Notes: generated by a model not told the origin, from the letters alone. Positions 42,198 through 51,694 are shown, counted from the stretch's first letter. The stretch is 64,000 bases of DNA from Thermoflexaceae bacterium (GCA_015075555.1 JABTUD010000002.1:372001-436000), one strand, 5' to 3'. Made by a program: numbers and translations.

Positions 42198-43415
42198 GTG
42201 AGCGCCCGCGACTTCCTGCGCAACGGCCCCCTCTGGCGCGTGATCACCGCCGAGGGCGTCTCCGTAGCGGGCGACTGGGTCCTCATCACCGCCGCCTCCA
42301 TCCACGTGTACCGGGAGACGTCGTCGACTTTCGCGGTCAGCGCCCTTCTTGCCCTGGCTGCGGCGCCCACCATCCTGCTCGCCCCCCTGGGCGGCGCCCT
42401 GGCCGACCGCCACGACCGGGCGCGGCTGATGGCGTTCTCCGACGCGGCCATCGCGGCGGTGCTGCTCGCGGGCACGGCCGTGGCCAGCGGAGCGCTGTCG
42501 CTGGCAGCGGCCTACGTGGCTGTTTTCGCGGCCGCCGCCAGCGCCGCCTTCCACCGTCCCGCGAGCGAGGCCCTCCTTCCCTCTCTCACCTCCGCGGGCG
42601 AGCTTAGCCGCGCGAACAGCGTGCTGCGGCTGGCTTCGCGCATCGCCATGATTGGCGGGCCAGCGCTCGCCGGTTTCCTGATGAGCGGCAACGGCTTTGC
42701 CGTCGTGCTCGCCTTCGATGCCGGCTCGTTCCTGGTCTCGGCCGGCCTGATGGTCACGCTTATCGGCAGGCACCGGTCGCCAGCGGGAGAGCTGAGGGAA
42801 TCGGCGCTGCGCGCCGCCCTGGCCGGCTGGGACTACGCGAGAGGGCGGCGCGATATCGCTATCGTCATCCTCGCCGTCGGTGTGACCATGGTGATGGGAG
42901 CGGTCATCAGCGCGGGGACACTCGCCTTCGTATCGGAGGAGCTCGGCCTGCCCGAGAGCCGCTATGGCGCGCTGCTGGCGATTGAAGGCGCGGGGGCGGT
43001 GGCGCTGGCCCTCGCCTTCATCTTCCTGGGGCCGCGCCTGAACCTCCTCATGACCGGCACGGCCGCGCTGGTCGCCACGGGGGCGTCCTGCGCCCTCCTC
43101 GGCCTCGCTCCCTCGTTCGCCTGGGCCGTGGCGGTCATGGCTGTCATGGGCATGGGCGAAGTGGGACTGCAGGTCGCCTTTTCGAGCTACCTTCAGCAGC
43201 AATCCGAAGATGCCTTCCGCGGCAGGGTCATGAGCCTGATCGCCACGGTAGCCGCGCTCGGACGCATGGCGGGACTCGCCATCGCGGGCCCCGCGGTCGA
43301 CTTCGCGGGCGCGCCCGCCGCATTCGCGGCAGCCGGGCTCGTGATCATCCTCAGCGCGTTGCCCGTGGCCGGCGTGGCCTTGAAATCAGGCCGGCGCCTG
43401 GTCGCGCAAGCCTGA
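42198..43415 (+). CDS. MFS transporter
   Basis: This 405-residue protein has about 11-12 hydrophobic segments and the MFS signature GGALADRHDRARLM near residue 65-80 between segments 2 and 3. It resembles the MFS_3/enterobactin-exporter-like group (LWRVITAEGVSVAGDWVLI start, QVAFSSYLQQQSEDAFRGRVMSL near the C-terminal half). The substrate is unknown. The start is uncertain: GTG at 42198 matches the family's N-terminus, but GGAGG is directly adjacent; a GTG at 42096 is another option. No linked regulator is evident. Confidence 0.8.
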   Translation: MSARDFLRNGPLWRVITAEGVSVAGDWVLITAASIHVYRETSSTFAVSALLALAAAPTILLAPLGGALADRHDRARLMAFSDAAIAAVLLAGTAVASGALSLAAAYVAVFAAAASAAFHRPASEALLPSLTSAGELSRANSVLRLASRIAMIGGPALAGFLMSGNGFAVVLAFDAGSFLVSAGLMVTLIGRHRSPAGELRESALRAALAGWDYARGRRDIAIVILAVGVTMVMGAVISAGTLAFVSEELGLPESRYGALLAIEGAGAVALALAFIFLGPRLNLLMTGTAALVATGASCALLGLAPSFAWAVAVMAVMGMGEVGLQVAFSSYLQQQSEDAFRGRVMSLIATVAALGRMAGLAIAGPAVDFAGAPAAFAAAGLVIILSALPVAGVALKSGRRLVAQA

Positions 43416-43447
43416 CGCAAGGGCGGACGTGCGGTAGATTGGCCGCC

Positions 43448-44671
43448 ATGCCTAACGCTAACGCCCTGCCAGGAGCTCTCGATGGCCTGACCGTCCTCGA
43501 TCTGACGGCGCACATCGCCGGGCCATACGCCACCAAGGTCCTCGCTGACCTCGGGGCGAAGGTGATAAAGGTCGAGCGCCCGGGCGGAGACCCTGCCCGC
43601 AGCCTGGGGCCCTTCCTCAACGATGAGCCCGGGCCCGACCGCAGCGCCACCTTCCAGTTCCTGAACACGAACAAGCAATCGATCGTCATCGACCTGGAGA
43701 ATCCCGCTGGCCGCGACGTCCTCAGGCAGCTCATGCGCGGGGCCGGGCTCGTCGTCTCATCGTTTTCACCGGCCGTGGCCGAACGGCTGGGAGTGACGCC
43801 GCCAGAGCTGGACCGCGAGGGCAACCTGCCCTTCGTCTGGCTTACCAGCTTCGGGCGCACGGGGCCCTACCGCGACTACCGGCTCTCTGAGACAACCCTC
43901 TTCGCCATGGGCGGGGAGATGTTCAGCCACGGGCTCGCCGACCGCGAGCCCCTCAAGTACGGCGGGACAGCGGCCCTCATGCAGTGCGGCGCCATGGCCG
44001 CCATCGCTGCCCTCGGCGCGGTCCATGCAAAGGAGCTGCATGGTATCGGCCAGGTTGTCGATGTGCCCCTCTTCGACGTGCAGATCAACAGCGTTGACCG
44101 CCGCAGCTCCGCCATTCTCGCCTACCGCTTCTCGGGGCGCGTGCAGGTGCGTGCAACCGGCTCCACGATCGGCGTCGCCGGCGGCATCTACCCCGTTGCC
44201 GATGGGTTCGTCGAGGCCACAGCCTCGTTCGGCGACTACTGGCAGCGCTTTGTGGAGATGATTGGCGACGACCGGCTCCGCGAGCCCAGGTGGCTCCAGC
44301 CCGCCACCCAGGCCGACCCCGCCGCCAAGGAAGAGGCCGACGGCATCATCTATCCGTGGATGCTGAGTCACACCCGCCAGGAGATCTGGGCGAGGGCGCG
44401 CCACGCCCGGGCGATGGTGGCCCCGCTATTCACGGCCAGGGACCTCTTCGAAGACCCCGTCTTGAGGGAGCGCGGCCTCTGGGCCGAGATCGAACACGCC
44501 ACCCTCGGCCGCCTGCCCATGCTGGGGCGTCCCTACGTGCTGGAGAAAACCCCCTGGCGCATCCGCCAGGCAGCGCCGATGTTGGGCGAGCACACGGACG
44601 CGATCCTTGCCGGCGCCGGCTTCGAAGCGCCCGCGATTGCCGCTCTGCGCGGCCACGGAGTTGTGCAATGA
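43448..44671 (+). CDS. CaiB/BaiF CoA-transferase, tandem copy 1
   Basis: This 407-residue class III CoA-transferase begins ALDGLTVLDLTAHIAGPYATKVLADLG, with KVIKVERPGGDPAR and the NTNKQSIVIDL stretch typical of the family. The conserved catalytic Asp region and C-terminal PMLGEHTDAILAGAGF are present. A TTG three codons upstream is an alternative start. The stop overlaps the next CoA-transferase as ATGA, so the two may form a hetero-oligomer like succinyl-CoA:(S)-malate or benzylsuccinate CoA-transferases, which have two related subunits. This is inference. Confidence 0.87.
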   Translation: MPNANALPGALDGLTVLDLTAHIAGPYATKVLADLGAKVIKVERPGGDPARSLGPFLNDEPGPDRSATFQFLNTNKQSIVIDLENPAGRDVLRQLMRGAGLVVSSFSPAVAERLGVTPPELDREGNLPFVWLTSFGRTGPYRDYRLSETTLFAMGGEMFSHGLADREPLKYGGTAALMQCGAMAAIAALGAVHAKELHGIGQVVDVPLFDVQINSVDRRSSAILAYRFSGRVQVRATGSTIGVAGGIYPVADGFVEATASFGDYWQRFVEMIGDDRLREPRWLQPATQADPAAKEEADGIIYPWMLSHTRQEIWARARHARAMVAPLFTARDLFEDPVLRERGLWAEIEHATLGRLPMLGRPYVLEKTPWRIRQAAPMLGEHTDAILAGAGFEAPAIAALRGHGVVQ

Positions 44672-45987
44672 ACGATTACCTCCCGCTGAAAGGCGTGCGC
44701 ATCTGCGACTTCTCCGCCGTGTGGGCCGGGCAGACGGCGACCATGTACCTGGCCGACATGGGCGCGGAATGCATCAAGGTCGAAAACCCGTTTGTCTGGA
44801 ATCCGATGACCCGCGCCGCCTCGCCCCGCATGGACGCGTTCATGTCGGCCATGTTGCCCCCGTGGGCCGGCGGCCACCCCAACAGCGACCCGGGCCCGCG
44901 CCCCTGGAACAACAGCCCCGCGTTCATCCACGTCATGCGCAACAAGAAGTCGTTCACTGTGGACAGCCGCCGGCCGGAGGGCCTGGCCGTCGTGAAGGCA
45001 CTCATCCGCACGAGCGACCTGCTCGCCGAGAACCTCGCCATTGGCACCCTGGAGAAGCTCGGCCTTGACGATGACGCAATCCGCGCCGAAAGGCCCGGCA
45101 TCATCATCCTGCACATGCCCGCCTTCGGTAAGCAGGGCGAGTACACCCTCGGCCGCGGTTATGGCGCGCACATCGACTCCGTGGCGGGCTCGACAATCCT
45201 GCGCGGCTACCGGGAGGATGCCCCCTATTCCAACGTGCAGGTCTTTGCCGGGGACTTCTTCGCCGGCATGCACGGCGCCATCGCCGCGCTCGCTGCCCTG
45301 CGCCACCAGCGGCGAACCGGCGAAGGCCAGGTGATTGAGGCCGCGCAGGTGGAATGCTCGGCGCAGATGTTCCCGCAGGCGGCAATGGACTACGCGTGGA
45401 ACGGGCGTGTCGCCGGCACCATCGGCAATCGCAGCATTGAAGGCTTCGTGCCCAACGGCGTCTTTCCAACAATGGGAGACGACCGGTGGATCACGATCAG
45501 CTGCCGTTCGGATGAGGAGTGGGCCAGCCTGGCACGCTTCATGGGCTCACCCGCCTGGGCCGTTGCGCCCGGCCTTCAGACCGCCGCCGGGCGGGCAACC
45601 ATGGAAGAGATGATCGAGGAGCGCCTGGCGGAATTCACGGCAACGAAAGACCGCGACGAGCTCTTCCACGTGCTCCAGCACGCGGGAGTGACGGCAGGCC
45701 CGGTTCTCAGCGCAAGAGACGCGGTCGAAGACGCTCATCTCGACGCATCCGGGGCATGGAAGGATCTGCCCGCCACCGCCGACTACCCGGCCACAAGGTT
45801 CGCCGTCCCGCCCTACCACTTCTCGAAGTCGAACATCACCATCCGGACGGAACCGGCCCTCTTCGGCCAGCACAACGACTACGTCTACCGCGAGGTCCTT
45901 GGCCTCAACGACGAAGAGATCGAGTCCCTGCGCGCCGCGGGGCACATCACCGATACGTACGATGCGCAGCTCCTTGCGGGCGGATAG
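44668..45987 (+). CDS. CaiB/BaiF CoA-transferase, tandem copy 2
   Basis: This 439-residue class III CoA-transferase has LKGVRICDFSAVWAGQTATMYLADMG, ECIKVENPF and HVMRNKKSFTVD, and later a GEGQVIEAAQVE stretch. Residues about 45-85 hold an insertion rich in Pro, Met and Trp that copy 1 lacks. It is coupled to copy 1 by ATGA and followed by an SDR gene 11 nt downstream. The operon CoA-transferase x2 - SDR suggests a pathway activating an organic acid with CoA followed by dehydrogenation of a hydroxyacyl group, but the substrate is unknown. Confidence 0.87.
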   Translation: MNDYLPLKGVRICDFSAVWAGQTATMYLADMGAECIKVENPFVWNPMTRAASPRMDAFMSAMLPPWAGGHPNSDPGPRPWNNSPAFIHVMRNKKSFTVDSRRPEGLAVVKALIRTSDLLAENLAIGTLEKLGLDDDAIRAERPGIIILHMPAFGKQGEYTLGRGYGAHIDSVAGSTILRGYREDAPYSNVQVFAGDFFAGMHGAIAALAALRHQRRTGEGQVIEAAQVECSAQMFPQAAMDYAWNGRVAGTIGNRSIEGFVPNGVFPTMGDDRWITISCRSDEEWASLARFMGSPAWAVAPGLQTAAGRATMEEMIEERLAEFTATKDRDELFHVLQHAGVTAGPVLSARDAVEDAHLDASGAWKDLPATADYPATRFAVPPYHFSKSNITIRTEPALFGQHNDYVYREVLGLNDEEIESLRAAGHITDTYDAQLLAGG

Positions 45988-45998
45988 CGGCAGTCAGA

Positions 45999-46739
45999 AT
46001 GAGGCTTGAGGGGAAGCTGGCAATTGTGACGGGCGCTGCCTCGGGAATCGGGGCCGCCACCGCTGCCCTGTTCGCGGAGGAGGGGGCGCGCGTGCTGGCC
46101 GTGGACCTGCCCGGCACGCGGCTGGCACGCGCTCACCGGTCACGCCCTGGCGTCGAGACGCTGGAAGCGGACATCGCGGCCGACGGAGCGGGCGCCCGGG
46201 TTGTGGGCGAGGCGGTGAGCCGGTTCGGCGGGCTCGACATCCTCATGAACAGCGCCGGTGTGGGCTCCAACGCACCCGCCGAGGACATGCCCATTGAGGA
46301 GTGGGACCGCGTCTTCTCCGTCAACGTGCGAGGCATGTTCCTGCTCTGCCAGGCGGCGATACCTGCCATGAAGCAGCGAAAAGGCGGCCGCATCGTCAAC
46401 GTGGCCTCGGTCATGGCCCGGCGCACCGATTACGGCCTCTCGGCCTACACCGCCGCCAAGCACGCCGTCGCCGGGCTGACGAAGACGCTCGCCCTCGAGC
46501 TGGGCCGCAGCGGGATCACGGCCAACTACATCGAACCGGGCGCAATCTACACCGGGATGACGAAAACGAACTTCGATCAGCCGCACATCCGCGAGGTCTG
46601 GGAGAAGAAATCCCCCTTGCGCCGCCTCGGGCAGCCGATCGACATCGCGCGCGGGGCGCTCTACCTCGCCTCCGATGAGGCCTCATTCGTGACCGGGCAC
46701 GGGCTCGTGATCGATGGCGGCCTCACCCTGCGGGCGTAA
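45999..46739 (+). CDS. Short-chain dehydrogenase/reductase
   Basis: This 246-residue SDR has the NAD(P) motif TGAASGIG at 11-18, the acidic AVDLPG, NSAGV, catalytic Ser in VASVMARR, YTAAK as YxxxK, and a C-terminal GHGLVIDGGLTLRA. The acidic residue after strand 2 favours NAD(H). It follows the tandem CoA-transferases and is probably co-transcribed, so it may oxidise or reduce a hydroxy/ketoacyl intermediate. Its 3' end overlaps the convergent formate dehydrogenase gene by 57 nt. Confidence 0.9.
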   Translation: MRLEGKLAIVTGAASGIGAATAALFAEEGARVLAVDLPGTRLARAHRSRPGVETLEADIAADGAGARVVGEAVSRFGGLDILMNSAGVGSNAPAEDMPIEEWDRVFSVNVRGMFLLCQAAIPAMKQRKGGRIVNVASVMARRTDYGLSAYTAAKHAVAGLTKTLALELGRSGITANYIEPGAIYTGMTKTNFDQPHIREVWEKKSPLRRLGQPIDIARGALYLASDEASFVTGHGLVIDGGLTLRA

Positions 46740-48857
46740 GGCGCCGGTGGCGGCCGCGTCCCGCCGCCTGGCGGCGTGGCCTTTCTCAATGCGCACGGCG
46801 CACACCTTGTATTCGGGGATGCGCGACTGCGGGTCGTAGGCGTTGTTGGTGAGGAAGTTGGCGGCGCTTTCGTTCAGCTTCACGAACGGCACGAACACGC
46901 TTCCCGGGCGCACCGCGTCCGTCACCACCGCAGCACCGCGCAGGCGGCCGCGCCGCGAGTACACGGTCACGTCGTCGCCGCCCGAGATCGCGGCAGGCGC
47001 GGCATCATCGGGGTGGATAGCGACGGGCACCGTGTCCACCCGTGCGAGCAGTCCCCGCACGCGGCGCGTGAGCGTCCCGCCGTGCCAGTGGTAGAGAACC
47101 CGGCCCGTGTTGAGGATGAGCGCGTAGTCAGCGTCGGGGGTCTCGTCGGCGAAGCTGCCCTGCCGCACCGGAACGAAGAGGCCCCGGCCGCGGGGGAAGC
47201 TCTCGGCGTAGAGCACCGGGCTGCCGGGATGTCCGGGTGTGGGACAGGGCCACTGCAGCCCGCCTTCGCGGTCCAGCCGCTCGTGGCTCAGCCCGCGCAG
47301 GAAGGGGGTGAGCCGCGCCAGCTCGTCGAAGACCCCGGCCGCGGAGGCGTACTCGAACTGGCCTCGGGCGACCCCGGCCCCGGGCGCCATTCGGCGGGCA
47401 AGGTCGCAGATGATCTCCCAGTCGGGGCGCGACTCGCCAACCGCCGCAATGGCCGGCCGCACGCGCTGCACCCGCCGCTCGGAGTTCGTGAAGGTGCCGT
47501 CTTTCTCGGCGAAGGAACAGGCGGGCAACACCACATCGGCGAGCGCGGCCGTCTCGTGAAGGAAGATGTCCTGGACGACGAGGAAGTCGAGCGCCTGGAT
47601 GGCCATGGTGGCGTGGTGGAGGTTGGGCTCACTGAGGAGGGGGTTCTCGCCCACGATATACATGGCCCGGATGTCGCCCGCCAGGATGCGTTCGATCATG
47701 TCGGTCGCCTTGAGGCCCGGTTGCGCGGGGGGAGAGGCGCCCCAGGCGCCCTCGAACGAGGCCAGGTTCCCTTCATCGAGGCGCTGGTAGCCGGGCAGCG
47801 AGTCGGGAATGCAGCCTGAGTCGCCGCAGCCCTGGACGTTGTTCTGCCCGCGGAGCGGGGAGATTCCCGCCCCGGGATGGCCGAGGTGGCCGGTCAGGAG
47901 CGCGAGATTGATGAGGGCGTGGGCATTAGCCGTCCCCTGCGTGTGCTGGGTGATGCCCATTCCCCAGAGCAGGCACGTCCCCGGCCGCCCGGCGGGCGGA
48001 TGTCCCACCGGCGCCGGCGGTCGCGCGATGAGGAGGGCTGCCTCGCGGAGAAGGCCCGCATCGACCGCTGCCAGCGCGGCGTGCTGCTCCACCGTCAGCT
48101 CCAGCACGGCCGCTTCCCAGGCGGCGTACCCTTCCGTCCGGGAGGCGATAAAGTCCCGGTCCTCGACCCCCGCATCGAGGATGGCCCGCGCCATGCCGTT
48201 GAAGAGGGCGACATCGGCGCCGGGCTCGGGCTGGAGGAAGACCTGGGCCCGGTCGCAGAGGTCGATGCGCCGGGGATTGACCACCACCAGGCGCACACCG
48301 CGGTCATCGATGGCTCGCCGCAGGCGGGATGCGATCACCGGGTGGTTTGAGCCGGGGTCGCAGCCGATGACCACCACGCAGCCGGCCGCCTCGAAATCCG
48401 CGTAGGAATTGCTGGTGGCGCCACTGCCCAGCTGCTGCAACATCGCCTCCACGCTCGGCGAGTGGCAGAGGCGCGTGCAGTGGTCGATGTTGTTCGTTCC
48501 CATCACGAGGCGCACGAACTTCTGCTGCACGAAGGCGTCCTCGTTGGTCGCCTTGGCGCTGGCGAAGCTCCCGAAACGCCCGCGGTATTCCGGCAGCCGC
48601 CGCGCCACCAGGTCCAGCGCCTCGTCCCACGTGGCCGGCTGGAGCACGCCATCGCGGCGGACAAGCGGTGTGGTGAGCCTGTCGGGGTGGTTCACAAAGG
48701 TGGCGCCGAATCGCCCCTTCACGCACAGCATCCCCACGCTCGAAAGGTTGGCCGGGTCGTCGTCCACCCACGCGATCCGCCCCGAATCGTCGACGTTGAG
48801 GACGATGCCGCAGCCCACGCCGCAGTACGGGCACGTGGTTGGCACGCGGCGCGTCAT
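46683..48857 (-). CDS. fdhA: Formate dehydrogenase molybdopterin subunit
   Basis: This 724-residue catalytic subunit oxidises formate at a bis-MGD Mo/W site. The 4Fe-4S ligands are C9, C12, C16 and C45 (CPYCGVGC, MLCVKG). The metal-binding position that is selenocysteine in some enzymes is C131 with H132 (NIDHCTRLCHSPSVEA). Other family motifs are TNEDAFVQQKFVR, GCDPGSNHPV and the molydopterin-binding C-terminal domain (about 610-700) with NTGRVLYHWHGGTLTRR. The ATG overlaps the stop of the Fe-S subunit gene (ATGA). The last residues overlap the convergent SDR gene. Confidence 0.9.
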   Translation of the reverse strand: MTRRVPTTCPYCGVGCGIVLNVDDSGRIAWVDDDPANLSSVGMLCVKGRFGATFVNHPDRLTTPLVRRDGVLQPATWDEALDLVARRLPEYRGRFGSFASAKATNEDAFVQQKFVRLVMGTNNIDHCTRLCHSPSVEAMLQQLGSGATSNSYADFEAAGCVVVIGCDPGSNHPVIASRLRRAIDDRGVRLVVVNPRRIDLCDRAQVFLQPEPGADVALFNGMARAILDAGVEDRDFIASRTEGYAAWEAAVLELTVEQHAALAAVDAGLLREAALLIARPPAPVGHPPAGRPGTCLLWGMGITQHTQGTANAHALINLALLTGHLGHPGAGISPLRGQNNVQGCGDSGCIPDSLPGYQRLDEGNLASFEGAWGASPPAQPGLKATDMIERILAGDIRAMYIVGENPLLSEPNLHHATMAIQALDFLVVQDIFLHETAALADVVLPACSFAEKDGTFTNSERRVQRVRPAIAAVGESRPDWEIICDLARRMAPGAGVARGQFEYASAAGVFDELARLTPFLRGLSHERLDREGGLQWPCPTPGHPGSPVLYAESFPRGRGLFVPVRQGSFADETPDADYALILNTGRVLYHWHGGTLTRRVRGLLARVDTVPVAIHPDDAAPAAISGGDDVTVYSRRGRLRGAAVVTDAVRPGSVFVPFVKLNESAANFLTNNAYDPQSRIPEYKVCAVRIEKGHAARRRDAAATGALRPQGEAAIDHEPVPGHE

Positions 48858-49477
48858 GGGGCGAATGCTTCCCTGGGGCTCAGCGCCGGGGTAGGGCAGG
48901 CGGCCACGCACGAACCGCACGATGTGCAGATTGAGTCCGCAAAGGTGGCGTCCGCACCGGGCGTGACGCGCGTCGCGCCGCCCCTTCCCGCCATGCCGAT
49001 TGCGCCGATGTGCTGCAGCTCCTGGCAGGCGGCCACGCACCGCCCGCAGAGGATGCAGGCCTCCTCGTGGAACGAGAAGAAGGTGTTCGTGGCATCGCTC
49101 CGGGTGCGCGTCCGGTGAGGATACCGGTCCAGGCGCGCGGAATGCGAGGCGAGGGCCGCGGCCAGTTCGCCGGCGTGCGGCCCGCCCGGCCGGTCCAGGC
49201 TCCCCGGGCTGACCATGGCCGCCGTCAGTTCCAGTACGCCTCGCCGGATGCGCTCCACCACCGCACCTCGGGTCGCCACCTGGTGGAATTGCGATGCAGG
49301 CGCGGAGCAGGCCGCCACGATGCGCCCGTCCGCTTCGACCAGGCAGGTGCGGCAGGCGCCAATGGCGGCCAGGTTGTCGTCGGTGCACAGGTGCGGGAGG
49401 CCGATCCCGGCGGCCAGCACCGCGTCGAGCAGGGTCCCTTCTGCCGGCGCCTCGATGCCATCGACCGTGAGGCTCAC
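48854..49477 (-). CDS. Formate dehydrogenase Fe-S subunit (NuoG/HoxU-like)
   Basis: This 207-residue electron carrier has an N-terminal plant-ferredoxin-like 2Fe-2S domain with C31, C42, C45 and C57, then a NADH-G type 4Fe-4S region, then a C-terminal pair of 4Fe-4S motifs: CILCGRCVAAC (C141, C144, C147, C151) and CTSCGSCVAAC (C184, C187, C190, C194). In other bacteria this module is the N-terminal part of FdhA; here it is a separate subunit. The GTG at 49477 overlaps the NuoF-like gene's stop (GTGA), and its own stop overlaps fdhA. Confidence 0.88.
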   Translation of the reverse strand: MSLTVDGIEAPAEGTLLDAVLAAGIGLPHLCTDDNLAAIGACRTCLVEADGRIVAACSAPASQFHQVATRGAVVERIRRGVLELTAAMVSPGSLDRPGGPHAGELAAALASHSARLDRYPHRTRTRSDATNTFFSFHEEACILCGRCVAACQELQHIGAIGMAGRGGATRVTPGADATFADSICTSCGSCVAACPTPALSPREAFAP

Positions 49478-50922
49478 GCGAACAGCTCCGGCCAGAAGTG
49501 CAGCGCCGACCGGATGGGCCCGGGGGCCATTTGCCCCAGGCCGCAGAGCGAAGCCACCGCCATCACCTCCAGCAGGTCCTCCAGCCCCGCTTTGTTGCCA
49601 CTGGCCAGCATCTCGTGGGCGCGGGGCGCACCTTCCCGGCAGGGCGTGCATTTCCCGCACGACTCGGCGGCGTTGAATTCGGCGAGGTAGAGGGCGGTCT
49701 TGCGCACGGCCGCGGGGGAATCGAGAAACAGCAATCCGCCCGCGCCCAATGCCGCGCCGGTCGCATGCAACTGCCCCGGGAGCAGGGGCGTGCCGAACGT
49801 GGATTCGGGCAGGAATCCGCCCGACGGCCCCCCCGCAAGCGCCGCGACGATGGGGCGGGCCGCGGGGCCGCCGGCCATCTCAAGCACCCGCGCAATCGTC
49901 ACGCCCATCTCCACTTCGTAGACGCCGGGCCGCGCCACAGCGCCGCTCACGCTCAGGAGGCGCGTCCCCGGCGCCGCCGCGGTTCCCCGGGCGCGAAAGG
50001 CAGCAGCGCCCTCCCGGAAGATGACCGCGAGGCTGGCGATTGTCTCGACGTTGTTGACCACTGTAGGCATGCCCCAGAGGCCGGACTCCACCGGGAACGG
50101 GGGCCTCACGCGGGGCACGGGCTTCCGGCCTTCGATGGCGTTGAGCATGGTCGTCTCTTCGCCGAGGACGTACCCGCCCCCGCCCCGTACCACCCGGGGC
50201 GCCGCGGGAAGGATGTCCCCGTGGCTTTCGAGCGCGGACCGCATGCTCTCCATGGCGCCCTGCGCCCGGCCATTGAGGAAGATAACCGTGACCGCCGGCG
50301 CCAGCGCCTCGATGGCGATCGCCAGGCCCTCGACAAAGCGGCGCGGACGGCGGCAGAGGAGGGCCCTGTCTTTGTAGACCCCCGGCTCGCCTTCCTCGGC
50401 GTTGACGACCAGGGCGAGGGGACGCTCCCGGGCGAGCGCGGCGGACCACTTGGAAGCGACGGGGAAGTACGCCCCTCCGCGTCCGCGGAGGCCGGAGCGT
50501 TCCAGCCCGGCGAGAACGCCATCGCGCCCGGACGCTCGGGCGGCATCGAGCCCCCGCCAGTCAGTGTCTTCCGGCGCGAGCAGGGGCCCGGCCAGGCGAA
50601 TGGCGCTTTCCGGGAAGGGCGCATCCTCGCCCGCTGCGGGCGCTTCAAAACAGCGGTGCTGGCACTCCACGGCCACCTGCCCGGGGCCAGCGATGGCGCC
50701 AGCGGCGAGGCAGGCAGGCCCAACGCAGACCGGCTCCGCACCGCGCGCGGTCTCGCGTTCGAAATCGGGAAAGGAGCTGGCCGCCTCCCAGGCGAGTGCG
50801 GCGGGCATTCGCAACCCTGCGGCGATGCGCCCGGCCTCGCTCGCATCGATCGCTCCACACCTCGTGTGCGCTTCGACCAGGGCGGGCAGCAGGCCGCTCC
50901 GTGCCGCGGAAGGCAGATCCAT
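49474..50922 (-). CDS. NuoE/NuoF-like NAD-binding subunit of formate dehydrogenase
   Basis: This 482-residue protein is a fusion: an N-terminal part (about 1-95) resembles NuoE (thioredoxin-like, with CVGPACLAAG and CQHRCFEAP, which would hold a 2Fe-2S cluster), followed by a NuoF-like part (about 110-480). The latter has the FMN/NAD region SGLRGRGGAYFPVASKW, NAEEGEPGVYKDR, the SLBB region (SVSGAVARPGVYEVEMG) and the 4Fe-4S motif ESCGKCTPCREG with the fourth Cys in ASLCGLGQ. It should transfer electrons from formate to NAD+. It is the first gene of the three-gene operon. Confidence 0.88.
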   Translation of the reverse strand: MDLPSAARSGLLPALVEAHTRCGAIDASEAGRIAAGLRMPAALAWEAASSFPDFERETARGAEPVCVGPACLAAGAIAGPGQVAVECQHRCFEAPAAGEDAPFPESAIRLAGPLLAPEDTDWRGLDAARASGRDGVLAGLERSGLRGRGGAYFPVASKWSAALARERPLALVVNAEEGEPGVYKDRALLCRRPRRFVEGLAIAIEALAPAVTVIFLNGRAQGAMESMRSALESHGDILPAAPRVVRGGGGYVLGEETTMLNAIEGRKPVPRVRPPFPVESGLWGMPTVVNNVETIASLAVIFREGAAAFRARGTAAAPGTRLLSVSGAVARPGVYEVEMGVTIARVLEMAGGPAARPIVAALAGGPSGGFLPESTFGTPLLPGQLHATGAALGAGGLLFLDSPAAVRKTALYLAEFNAAESCGKCTPCREGAPRAHEMLASGNKAGLEDLLEVMAVASLCGLGQMAPGPIRSALHFWPELFA

Positions 50923-50958
50923 GTTGCGATGGTAGCGAAACCGGGGACCGCTCGCCTG

Positions 50959-51420
50959 CTACCTCCGCGCGGCGAAGGACGAGCTCGCCAGGGCATGCAT
51001 GGGAACGGTTGTGCGCCGGGCGGGCAGGCAGGGCTCTTCGCAGGCCTTGACGAAGGCGGCATCTACCACCTCGAGCAGCCCGCGCAGGCGGGCGGCGGAG
51101 CGCACGGCGGCAACGGTCGCGGAAACTGTGGCCTCAAAGCCGGGCCAATCGTCGCAGCGCAGGACGCGAAGGTGCCGCGACGATTCGTTCCACTCCACCA
51201 CGAGGCGCGCGTGGGAGCCGGGGCCGGCCGAGTAGCGCGTGTAACCGCCCAGGTACTCCTTGCACATGTGCAGGCCGCGCTGTGTGGGGTCAATCCCGGC
51301 GCGGCAGAGGCCCTCCCACAGTTCGCCAAGCGAGATAAGCAGCCTGAATGCCACATCGGTAGTGTCAGCGCGCACGGTCACGACTCCAGCAAGAGACCTG
51401 ATGGTCCGGGCGGCAAACAC
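50959..51420 (-). CDS. Hypothetical protein before fdh operon
   Basis: This 153-residue protein has no signal peptide or membrane segment and I do not recognise a family. The middle, VVEWNESSRHLRVLRCDDWPG, suggests beta strands, and the region after it is helical. It starts 36 nt before the NuoE/F-like gene's start and runs on the same strand, so it may lead the fdh operon. The start is uncertain; a GTG inside (VRADTTDVAFRLL) is an option. The 274 nt upstream (51421-51694) hold no gene I can support. Confidence 0.5.
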   Translation of the reverse strand: MFAARTIRSLAGVVTVRADTTDVAFRLLISLGELWEGLCRAGIDPTQRGLHMCKEYLGGYTRYSAGPGSHARLVVEWNESSRHLRVLRCDDWPGFEATVSATVAAVRSAARLRGLLEVVDAAFVKACEEPCLPARRTTVPMHALASSSFAARR

Positions 51421-51694
51421 CGTCTCCCGGCAAGCGCGAATTCTACGCCAACTGGTGTGGGTACATGCAACTGTTTCCTATCGGAGCTATAGACGCGGCT
51501 GCGGCGATTACCGCGCCCTGCCCGCCAGATTGCCCCGGGAATCCATCCAGCCCGTCACCCGGCGGCCTGCGTCCGCCATGTTTCGTAAGACAACGGTAAG
51601 CCGGTGGTCCAGATTTTCACGTGAGCACTTCGGTTATCTGGCAGGAGCCTGCTATTCTTGGCGGCGCCCCCGAGGGGAGGAGAGCGACTTGAGC

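Noticed and set aside
48464-48469. Possible selenocysteine in formate dehydrogenase
   Set aside because: The codon at the active-site position (residue 131) is an ordinary Cys codon and the frame has no internal TGA.
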